Shown: positions 33,563 to 45,500 of the stretch, in pieces
How positions within the stretch are numbered: the stretch's first letter is position 1
How the letters are laid out: each line of letters starts with the position of its first letter
Assembly (NCBI GenBank): GCA_963580285.1
Contig: OY757026.1
Span: 68,077,396 to 68,141,395, forward strand
DNA from: Lucinisca nassula
Taxonomy: Eukaryota > Mollusca > Bivalvia > Lucinida > Lucinidae
Direction: 5' to 3'
Length of the DNA stretch: 64,000 bases
Translations under genes and position numbers: made by a program
The notes under the pieces: generated by a model
What the model saw: the letters and a program-made list of their open reading frames with translations, nothing else
Databases searched by the model: none
What the model was told of the DNA's origin: nothing

Positions 33563-36500
33563 CTGTAAAACATTTAATAAAATACAAAATTGTATAAATC
33601 TTTGAAGCCACGACTGAATCGGCCGGAAGTCGTGTTCAAACAGCAAAATCCATGTTCACATATTCAAATTACACGCTGTTTGAAAATGGAGTTTGAACTT
33701 TTCATGCTTTGTTTACGTTACATTCAGCGGCGTAATATTATCGCCCTAAACGTAGCTTTATAGAATTTTATGATGACGTTAATCACTGCGTGACGGGCGT
33801 TATTGTGAACAATATTCTGAACTAGCCGCCATGTTGGCTTGCCGGTCGCATTTGAAGAATTTAAATGGAGTTAATATGGGCCTTTTAGGACATTTATATA
33901 TCACAAAACAATTTATTGTTGGAAACGTAAGTTATGCAAGAATAACGATCATCCATGCCTGTTTCATTTCATCAACAATTACCAGGTCCCTCTGACTCGG
34001 CCTTGCGGCGTCGTGTTCACAACTATCCTTGGGAACCGGCTTACGTTGATGCATGATTCGTTTGTTTGATTTGAGGTTTTGCGTCCCGTCAACACTGTAA
34101 AGGTCATTTTGGAGACGTTGCTTCCAATTTTGCGGGAGGTTTACCCGACATAGAGATGAAATGACATCGCAAGCCCTGCCGCCCAATGAAACCAATAAGT
34201 TTATAAACATGGACGGGCCGACTCGCACCGCTTTGCCTGGGCAGGCTTAGATCCTCTCAGCTGTTTACAAGTACTCGTGTGCGAGTCGGTTTCAGGTCTG
34301 CGTGGAAGCATCATGCAGCCCATATATTTCTTCAAAACCCGATGGGCGGGGTCTAATCATGAACATTACTTCTCCTAAACTACTTTGAACGTACTTATTA
34401 GACTCGCTTCGACGAGGCGATTCTAATGTGTAAATACAAAACACCTTCATTAACGAGAGAGGATTTTTGCCTCCTACAGAGTAGAGTCGGCAAATTGTAG
34501 AACCAATTGATGTCCTCCAGTGCTTGTACGTGTTTGCGCATGTCATAGATAAATCTGTGAGAATTGTCAAGGATTGGGGTATACTGCAAATAAATCTTTT
34601 AGTTTTTAGCTCCACAGGCCGAAGGCAAGCGGGATTTATGTTAAGGCCCTGTGTTTGTCGTACGTCCGGTTGTTAACTTTTACTTTAAACATCTTCTCCT
34701 AAACTACTTTGATGATTGAAACCAAATTTCACAGGTATGTTCCTTACATAGTCCTCTTCTAAATATCTTCAAAGATTTTTGTTACATGCAAAACTCTGGT
34801 TGCTATGGCAACAACCCCCACCCACAAAGAAATCTTCAAAAATATTCTCCTTCAAAACCGCTCAATAAATTTCATTCATATTTTGCATGAATGTTCGATC
34901 GGTGGACCGCCACGACCATGCCCTTGGTTCATTAGCTTCCACTGAATTGTAAAGGAAAAAACATCAACAATCTTTTCTGAAATAATAAGGCCCAAAGCTA
35001 AGATATTTTGTATGTAACTACCTTAAGTTGTCATCTACATAAATCCTGCAAACTATGCTTCTGGGGTCCAAATTGGCCATGTCCGGCGCTTATTAGCTCC
35101 GATAGACTTATCCTCGTGCGGCATCGTATGGCATGTATATTTCGCAGTTAATTCGATTTGCCAGGGTGTCTTGTCATGTAACTGACTGCAACACTCGTGA
35201 TAAATTGTGAAATGCTTAAGCCCTTTATCAGGCTTATCGGTATCATAAACTACGCAAAACATTTTCAAAATTTTATAAACGCCATTCAGATTTAACTTCA
35301 AAATTCAATGTTTGACTGAAATCTCTTCTACAGCAAGGTCTATCGGAACCCAAATTTTATGGTGACTTAGTATTAAAAATGCAGAACAAGAGGACCAAGA
35401 TGGCCCTGGATCATCTTGGCCCTGGATCGCTCACCTGATCCATAGAGTATCAAGTGGGCCCCAGGGAGGGCCAGTATTGACCCAAGGGCTATAATGTGTA
35501 TAATGTTGAGGGAGGTCTAAAAAGGTGAAGCTTCATACCAAATATCAACAAAGGCTATAATTTGAACAATCTTGACAAAGGTCCACAAGATGAAGCTACA
35601 CACCAAATATCAAAGACCTGGGCCTTGCAGTTTCAGAGAAGAAGATTTTTATGCCCCCGCCATTCGAAGAATGGTGGAAAGGGCATATAGCGTTGCCCTT
35701 GTCCGTCCGTCCGTCCGTCCGTCCGTTCGTACGTCCGTCCGTGCGTCCGAAACTTAAACGCAGTCAATAACTTCCTTATTTCTTGATGGATTTTAAAATT
35801 ACTCAGCAGAAATGTTAACCATCATGAGATGACGTGTCACGTGCAAAACTCAGGTCCGTACCTCCAAGGTCAAGAAGGGTCCGAAACTTAAACGCAGTCA
35901 ATAACTTTCTTATTTCTGGATGGATTTTGAAATTACTTTGTAGAAATGTTAACCATCATGAGACGATGTATCATGTGCAAACCCAGATCCGTACCTCCAA
36001 GGTCAAGGTCATACTTAGAGGTTAAAGGTCAAAAAAAGGGTCCGAAACTTAAACGCAGTCAATAACTTACTTATTTCTGGATGGATTTTAAAATTACTTT
36101 GAAGAAATATTAACCATCATGAGACGATGTGTCACATGCAAACCCAGATCCGTACCTCCAAGGTCAAGGTCATACTTAGAGGTCAAAGGTAAAAAAAATG
36201 GTCCAAAACTTAAACGCAGTCAATAACTTTCTTATCTCTGGATGGATTTTGAAATTATTTGGCAGAAATGTTGGCCATCATGAGACAATCTGCCTCACAC
36301 AAAACCAACGTCCTTACCTGCAAGGTCAAGGTCATACTTAGAGGTGAAACGTGAAAAAAGGGTCCAAAACTGAAACACGGTTAATAACTTTCTATGGATG
36401 AATACGAACATAGACATATTTTCAGGCGTGGGCATCCGTGTCCTATGGACGCTTTTCTAGTTTTAAAGATATTCCCTACATAAGCCTATGTAAAACCAAA

Positions 36501-39500
36501 TGTCCCCGGGGCGGGTGCATTTTTGGCCTCAGGGCTATAATTTAAACAATCATAATAGAGGTCCACTAGATCCAGCTTCACATCAAATATCAACGACCTG
36601 GGTCATGCTGTTTCAGAGAAGAAGATTTTCAAAGCCTATCTCTGTAAGTCTATGTTAAACCAAAGGGCCCTGGGGCGGGGGCATCTGTGGTCCGAGGGCT
36701 ATAATTTGCACATTCTTGGTAGAGGTCCATACCAAATATCAAAGACACGGGCCTTGCAGTTTCATATAAGAAGATTGTTTTTAAGATATTCCCTATGGCA
36801 GTCTATGTAAAACAAAAGGGTCTCGGGGCAGGGGCATTTTTGACCCCAGGGCTATAATTTGAACAATCTAGATAGATATCCACTAGATGAACTTTCACAC
36901 CAATCATCAAAGGCCTAGGCCTTGTGGTTTCACAGAAGAACAGTTTTAAAGATTTTCCCAATATAAGTCTATGTAAAACCAAAGAGCCTCGAGGCGACGG
37001 CATTTTGGGTCTCAGGGCTGGCTATAATTTGAACAATCTTGGTAGAGGTCCACAAGATGAAGCTTCATACCTAATATCAAAGACCTGGGCCTTGCGGTTT
37101 CAGTGAAGAAGATTTTTATAGCTTTTCCCTATATAAGTCTATGTAAAACCAAAGGGCCACGGGGTGGGGGCATTTTTGGTCTCAGGGCTGTAATTTGAAT
37201 ATTCGTGGTAGAGGTCCACAAGATGAAGCGTCATACCAAATATCACAGACCTAGGCCTTGTGGTTTTAGAGGAGATGATTTTTCAAGATTTCCCAATATA
37301 AGGCTTTGTAAAACCAAAGGGCCCTAAAGCGGGGGCTTTTTTTGGCCCCAGGGCTATAATTTTAACAATCTTGGTAGAGGTCCACAAGATGAAGCGTCAT
37401 ACCAAATAGCAAAGACCTGGGCCTTGTGGTTTAAGAGAAGATATTTAAAGATTTTCCCTATATAAGCCAATGTAAAACCAAAGGGACCCGGGGCGGGGGC
37501 ATTTTTGGCCCCAGCACTATAATTTGAACAATCTTGGTAGGGGTCCACCAGATAAAGCTTCATACCAAATAGCAAAGACCTGGGCCATGCGGTTTCAGAT
37601 AATGAGATTTTTAAAGATTTTCCCTATATAAGCCCATGTAAAACCAAAGGGCCCCAGGGCGGGGGCATTTTTGGCCCCAGCACTATAATTTGAACAATCT
37701 TGGTAGCGGTCCACTAGATCAAGCTTCATACAAAATATCAAAGACCTGGGCTTTGCCGTTTCAGAGGAGAAGAATTTAAAAAAAAAATCCCTATATAAGC
37801 CCATGTAAAACCAAAGAGCCCTGGGGCGGGGGCATTTTTTGGCCCCAGCACTATAATTTGAACAATCTTGGTAGGGGTCCACCAGATAAAGCTTCATACC
37901 AAATAGCAAAGACCTGGGCCATGCGGTTTCAGAGAATGAGATTTTCCCTATAAAAGCCCATGTAAAACCAAAGGGCCCCAGGGCGGGGGCATTTTTGGCC
38001 CCAGCACTATAATTTGAACAATCTTGGTAGGGGTCCACTAGATAAAGCTTCATACCAAATAGCAAAGACCTGGGCCATGCGGTTTAGAGAAAAAGATTTT
38101 GAAAGATTTTCCCCATATAAGCTTCTGTAAAACCAAAGGGCCCATAACTTCACATAATTGTTCAAACGGTAAAAATATTACAGTATACACTTTTTTTCCG
38201 TAAATTCTCTCCGTAAGCCTGGCAAATTTCATTTAACATGGGCGCCCCCAGTCTTTGATTTCGTTCGGTTCGTTGCGAATAATTTGATTGGATGCGATGA
38301 CACTTGCCCGCATCCAATGAAATAGTGCAGCGGTATGGTCTATTTACAAATGAGCCGTAGGCCCAGGGTGCGTAAGGAACGTAGTGAACTAAGTACCCTT
38401 TGTTTGCAAACATCATGATCCAAACTGGACCGACGCAGTCATAAAAACGTACTGGATACGGGCCTGTGAATAGTCCCCCATATCCACAGCAGCTTGAAAT
38501 TTGGTCTGAAATGCATATCAAAATAGCACTGATCGACTACCCCTTTTAGACGAGCCTTCGGCTTTCCTCATTGGATAGTCTATTAGCGCCTCATGTTCGA
38601 CATTTTGAACTGTATTTCGTACTGAACTTCAACTCCTGTGTCCATAACTGACAAACAGTCAGCGCACAACCGGATTGAACGGCTTTTTTCGGTTTAAAAG
38701 TAGACAGTGTATATATAGCTCTACCTTTAAAATGCTGCTTAAAATTCAAGTTAATTTTTAAGCTTTCTTACAAAACATGTTGCGAGCCGTGGCCCATCGG
38801 GGCTTTGATAAATAGGCTGGCTGCATGGTGCTTCCGCGCAGAGCTGAAACCGACTGAACTTGAGTACTATTAAAGGTCCATGCCTGCCCAGGCAAAGTGG
38901 TGCGAGTCGGACCGTTCGTTACATCCTGGCGTTATCTTTGGGTGGTAGGGCTTGAGATGTCAGTCGTTTCATCTCAACGGCGGTTAAAAGTCCAAAATGA
39001 CATAACAGTGTTGACGTGGACGTAAACTATCAAGTCCAACAAACAGACTCTCACAGCCGTGTCTGTGCTATTTGTAACGGTGTGTTTATACATGTAGGTA
39101 ATGAAGGCATTCAATGCATCCTCACAAATTCAATTACAAAATTTGTGCCGGCATACCCCAGTTTTACTATATAAAAGTGGGGTTCGAGGGGGTCAGAATT
39201 ATATAGGCGTGTTTTCGTGATGTAATTACCTTGGCGCTTGTTTGGTTGGTATCGCTGTGTGTTATAACCAAAGCAGTGTCTTCGTCCACACCAAACCCAT
39301 AAGGCGTTCCTTTGGTTAGATTCTTTGTATCAGACAGAAGGCGAATCATTCTACCCTCTCGGCCACGCTGGCTAACATATAGGAAAACTAAATCTATTGC
39401 ATATGTTATTAATTGATTATCCTATATTACACAAGGTCAACCAATATTCAAAAATCAAAAATCATGTTTTTAATTGCACCAATTAATAAAATTGTTATTA

Positions 39501-42500
39501 ATCAAGTAATTTCGTATTGGCCAAGTTACAGGTCCTCGTTCAGCTGTATTGGCCTCGGCCTTCGGCCTCGTGCCAATACAGCAGACCTCGGACCGGTAAT
39601 TGGGCCAATACAAAATTTTTTGATTAATAACATAATATTACAGAGGACCCTGGCTATAACATGTAAGTGTTACATAACAGTTTGCCTCTAGGGCGAATTT
39701 TCCGCTATAAAGAATCCCAATAAGGAGTGGTATAACAGGTTATAAAGGACTTTTCCCTTAATTACTGTAAGAATTAAATAATGTGGACATTTGTTAGAAC
39801 CGCCTCTGCGAGGAGATTCTAACAAATATCCATAACATTTCTTTCTTGAGGAATTAAATAATTACAATATTCTTGAATATCTCAATTAATTCGTCTCATA
39901 TTTAGCTAAGGCTTCGTTCCGTTGAAATTGTCGTTATAATAAGTTTTGTCATTATATCGAATGTCAATATAAAAAGTGCTGATTGTATGCGAACAGGGGA
40001 AAAAAAGAAGACCGGAACCTACGCTGCAAAATTGACCCTCACCATTATGAATGATCCAATATGTTACATTCCTCCCCGATTTACAGCGACTTGAGCTGCA
40101 TGATTTTAATTTTCAACATGGATTCAGGAGCAGAACGGACATTATAGATCCTGATCAGCTGATTTGTATTTATTCTGTTTTCAAGATTGTTTTAATTTTA
40201 CGTGTGCAGCAAGGTGAGAGTGAAATGTATTACGATAACACGCACATCCGTGTGATAATGCGCATTTGTCAAACCTCAAAAAAGGTAATTTTTCTGATGA
40301 AAATTTGTGATATTTTTCTTCTTTATACTTCAAACATAGGTTGTGGGTGCTCGTTAGAACCGCCTCATTGAGGCGGTTCTAACGAGTACCCTCAACCTTT
40401 GTCTTTGAGCAGAAATAAGGAAAATAATCTTTACCCCCGTAAATTCCCAGTTTTCTCTTTATAAAGTGGGGTTTAAGGGGGACTTATTTCACGCACTTGT
40501 TAACGTGATGGATCTGGACCAGCGTCAAAGACCCCGGATTTAAAACTGGCGTCAAGTGAACCGGGCCACAGTGAACTCACAGGAAAACCTGTGTCACTAG
40601 TAAAGATTCAGATCAGCCTGTGCATCAAAAAACCCGGTTGTCGCTTCTTAGACAGACCAGGGCACAGTTGTTGTTTTTTTTAAATAACGATGTCGTTAGG
40701 TAACGTAGCGTGACACTGATTATTAATATCGCAAATATGCTAATATTTTTGCTGAAAAAAAAATGTGGGTACTCGTTAGGCCCGCATCAGGAGAACCGCT
40801 TCCTGATGCGGTTCTAACGAGTGCCCTCAACATATATTTTAGGCATAAATAAAAAAAAATCTAATTTTTTATTAAAGAATGTTCATTTCTTGGTGGTAAA
40901 ATTTTCAATATATTTAAAAAGACGCGTGTTCGTAATGATCAGCGCCACAAGAGGCCGCCTGATGTTCCCATGGTAATTTGTGACAGTCTAAATTATAGTT
41001 GTTGCTCGTTACATAAAGGATCTTACATGATTCTTCATACATTATTGAATTTATCAAACGAGTTGAGGAAAAGGGATAAATGCGAGTCTGTGTCGAGCAT
41101 TTTATCCCTTTTCCTCAACGAGTTTAATTTTTTTTTTTTTTTTTTTTGGTTTGGGTTTTACGGCCCTTTCAAGATTATTTCACTCATATCGAGCCGATCG
41201 TTAATCAGAGGTGGGCGAAAACCGGAGTATCCGGAGAAAAACCACCTGACCTTCCGTTGCAGAACTTGGCGTCTCACACGTGGCCCGAGCGAGGCTCGAA
41301 CCTACGGCGGTGAGAGACCTAATGACTAAGAGTGAGAGACCTAATGACTAAGAGTCAGCGCTCTTATCCACTAGGCCACGGAGGCCCGTTCAACGAGTTT
41401 AATAAATTCAATAATGCATGTGCACAAATGCAAGATTAAAATTATTGTTGGACGGGCCTCCGTGGCCTAGTGGATAAGAGCGCTGACTCTTAGTCATTAG
41501 GTCTCTCACCGCCGTAGGTTCGAGCCTCGCTCGGTCCACGTGTGAGACGCCAAGTTCTGCAACGGAAGGTAAGGTGGTTTTTCTCCGGGTACTCCGGTTT
41601 TCGCCCACCTATGATTAACGATCGGCTCGATATGAGTGAAATAATCTTGAAAGGGCCGTAAAACCAAAACCAAAAAAAAAATATTGTTGGTGCTCGTTAC
41701 ATGGAGGATCTTACATGAGTGCTCATGTATTATTGAATTTATTAAACGAGTTGAGGAAACAGGATAAAATGTGAGGCTGTGCCGAGCATTTTATTCCTTT
41801 TCCTCAACGAGTTTAATAAATTCAATACTACATGAGCACAAATGCAGGATTCGATTTATCATATGGCATTTAGAACGTTTTTGTGCAAAAATGTCAATAT
41901 TTTGCCATTAGTAAATGCGACGTCGTTAAGGCCGTCGTACATGAACATAAAACGTTACGAGACGTTACTAACTAATTTGCATATTTAATTCACTAGTGGA
42001 TTACAGAATTTAATACATGGCGTTATTACATTCTCAGACCCGACGGCAAATGATAAAAACGCTTCATTGGGGGCAGTTCTATCGAGTATACTCTAGCAAT
42101 AAAAATACATGCCATTTTTGCCTTTCCATATGGAAGATATTTTATACATAGCAGCAGATAAGGTTGGTATTTTGTGATAACTTAGGATAATTTTCCTTAT
42201 TTCCCCACAAAAACTTTTTTTTTCTTTTTTTGTTTTTGTTTTGAGAAATGACAAAACTGTTGTCGACATATAACTAGCGTATCTGTTTGCAATAGTTAAT
42301 TTAAATGTAAAGTTGCTAAATTTTTCCTGCAGGAATCTCAGTGGGTTTTGTTTGATTTTGATTTGTTTGTTTGATTTGAGGTTTAACGTCCCCGTCAACA
42401 CTGTAAAGGTCATTTTGGAGATGTTGCTTCCAATTTTGTTGGACTTTTACCCGACACTGAGATGAAATGACATCTCAAGCCCTGTCGCCCAATGAAACCA

Positions 42501-45500
42501 ATAGGGTTTATTAGCATGGACGGTCCGCCTCGCACCGCGGTTCCTGGACAGGCTTAGATCCTCTAAGCGGTTTACCAGTACTAGTGTGCGGGCCGGATTC
42601 AGCTCTGCGTGGAAGCATCATGCAGCCCATATATTTTTTCAAGCCCCTATGAGTGGGTTTAACTCGGGACTCCCAATCTCATCACGAAAAAACACCTATA
42701 TAACCCCCCCCCTTGAACCTCACTTTTATATAGTAAAACTGGGGTAAACGTTATTTTCCTTATTTCTGCTCTAAAATATAGATTGTGGGTATTCGTTAGA
42801 ACCGCCTCGATGTTGCGGTTCTAATGAGTACCCACAATCTATATACAAGAAAAATATCACTTTTTTTTTTTTTTTTTTTTTTTTTGGCATCTGAAAATTG
42901 TCAATTTTTTCGGCCGTAAAGTTTACAATGTATTTGTATAAGCGTTTTTTTTTTTTTTTTTTTTTCATTATGAATGATCTACAGTTCTTGAGACGCATGT
43001 GTTCCAGCTCTTGACGTAAAAAATGAGTCGGAGACACTTGGTGCTGGGTAACCTCCTTGGCTTACTTTATACACCCAGTCAAACTAGGAGACATTGCGAA
43101 AACACGCCTATTCAAATACATTGTACATATTACCGGCGAAGAAACAAAAAGTTTCAGTTGAAAAATTGTGATATATTTCTTACTTCTGCTCAAAATATAG
43201 ATTTTGGGTACACGTTAGAATCGCCTCGATGAGGCGGTTCTAACGAGTACCCACAATCTATACTTTAGAGCAGAAATGAGAAAAATAAGCTTTACCCCTG
43301 TAAAACTCCAGTTTTATTATATAAAAGTTGGGTTTAAGGGGGTAAAAATTATATAGGCTTGTTTTCGTGATGGAAACACTTCGAATTATGTGCTCTGTGA
43401 ACATACCACGATGACGTCATCGATAGCGCGCTAAGATGAGTACAGCGGTCAGGCATCGAATGCCAGGGCGTGCCACAGTGTTTCGGTTAGACATCATATC
43501 GGCCGTGGTCAACAGTGCAGAGAACCATGAAACCGATTGTATGAACTTTGTCCTTTCCGCGGAATCTGGCTACAAAGAACTGTTGAAAGCAGGTCAAATG
43601 ACCCATCAGGTAACAAACGTTAAATCATCGTTAAAAGAGCCGTTATTTCAAGGTTGCGTCAACGTTTTATGCCTGTATGGTCGAGAGAAACAATATCGAC
43701 GTAGGCAGAGGTTTCCCAACAACACACAAGGATAATGGGCGGGAGTCTAAAGAGACATTTAAGCTTGCTCGTGGCTCGAATAATATTAAGTAAAGCTTAA
43801 TTTCCCTGGTCACATCACGTTAACAAGTCCGTGATATAAACACCCATGTAAACCCCACTTTATACGGAGAAAACTGGGGTTTACAGGGATATATATTCAT
43901 CATAATGTGGGTTATACTTCCTAGTCCTTTGCGATAACTGATTTCACTGCGGAATTTAGGAAATATTTGAGGGTCATTGGTGAGGTCTAACTGGTTTGGC
44001 CCAGCAAAATCTTTTTCCATACTTTTCAGTTCTCTGCTGTAGTCCTTGCTTCGAAAGGGTTGCCCCTTTTTCAGAGAATTATTTTGTTATTTCAACACCA
44101 AGACAAAAAGATTGTGGATACCCAGTGGGGCGGTTCCAACGAGCAAAACCTATGTTTGGAGTATAAATAAGAAAAAAAACATCGCACATTTCATACCAAT
44201 GGAGGTACATGTATGAAAGTAGTTACCTAAAATGAGAGTCCAGAATATAGTTTTTCACAAAGCCCAGTCCGCCTTGTTCAGCATACACAACATATTCCAG
44301 TCCACCAACAGAGGGCTCTGTTGGAGAAGAGCCATACTTCAAAGCTTCATAACTAGTTCCTGCTGAATCAATAGTATCAAAACGTCAGCAAACCATTACG
44401 CAAACACGCCTATACAAATACATTGCCACTTTTATCGCCGTAAAATGAAAATTTAAAGAAGAAAAATTGTGATATTTTTCTTATTTCTGCTCAAAATATA
44501 GATTGCGGGCACTCGTTAGAACCGCCTCATCGGTTTATATTTTAGAGTAGAAATAAGGAAAATAAGGTATACCCCCCGGAAACCCCAGTTTTACTATATA
44601 AAAGTGGGGTTCAAGGGGGTCAAAATTATATAGGCGTGTTTTCGTGATGATAAGCGTAGCGCCCGTCACGCGTGTTCACAATGTAAAATTACAATTAAAA
44701 GAACCCCGTTTTTGGGCTGCCGGCCTCGGAAGCTCATTCGGATGCGCATCTTACTGGTGATTAATAGTTCGTGGGTTCGATACCTTCCAGAATCGGCAGC
44801 ATTCTTACGTGAAGATTGATCATAAAAGCCTTACGATCATTCTCTCCCTTCCGTTAATTCAAGAAGGGCAGATGTCTGTTTCTGGAGAAAGAATGTGCAT
44901 TGTACCGGTCAACCACTTGTGTATAAGCCTGCCCAGGCCCCGAGGTTATAAAACTTTTTTCATGCTCAACTCACTTGAGCATGAAATTTGTTGCAGGACA
45001 AATAAGAATCTCTGTTATCTGAGATGATGCTTCCACGCAGAGCTGAAACCGGCCCGCACACTAGTACCGGTAGACCGCTTAGAGGATCTAAGCCTGTCCA
45101 GGAACCGCGGTGCGAGGCGGACCGTCCATGCTAATAAACCCTATTGGTTTCATTGGGCGACAGGGCTTGAGATGTCATTTCATCTCAATGTCGGGTAAAA
45201 GTCCCACAAAATTGGAAGCAACGTCTCCAAAATGACCTATACATTGTTGACGGGGACGTAAAACCTCAAATCAAACAAACAAAATCTGAGAAAGAAAAAC
45301 GCTCAACTGATTGGTGTTTAAATTTTTATGAGCACCACAAATTCCATGCGCACGAAAAAAGCTTTATAACATTTGGCCCAGGTGTGGTTAGGTAAACTAG
45401 CCGGCTTGATATGACCTCAACAGTGTTGACTGGGACGTTAAACTCCTAAACAAACAAACACAGCATTGGGCTTATCTTAAATGAGAGACGCTTAATTCTT

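Noticed and set aside
33001..33605. Plus-strand frames of 120-140 codons
   Set aside because: Antisense shadows of the terminal S51 exon.
36803..38065. Minus frames with repeated GMKLYLVDPYQDCSNYSAGAK
   Set aside because: Same tandem unit in reverse orientation; no sign of a real repeat protein.
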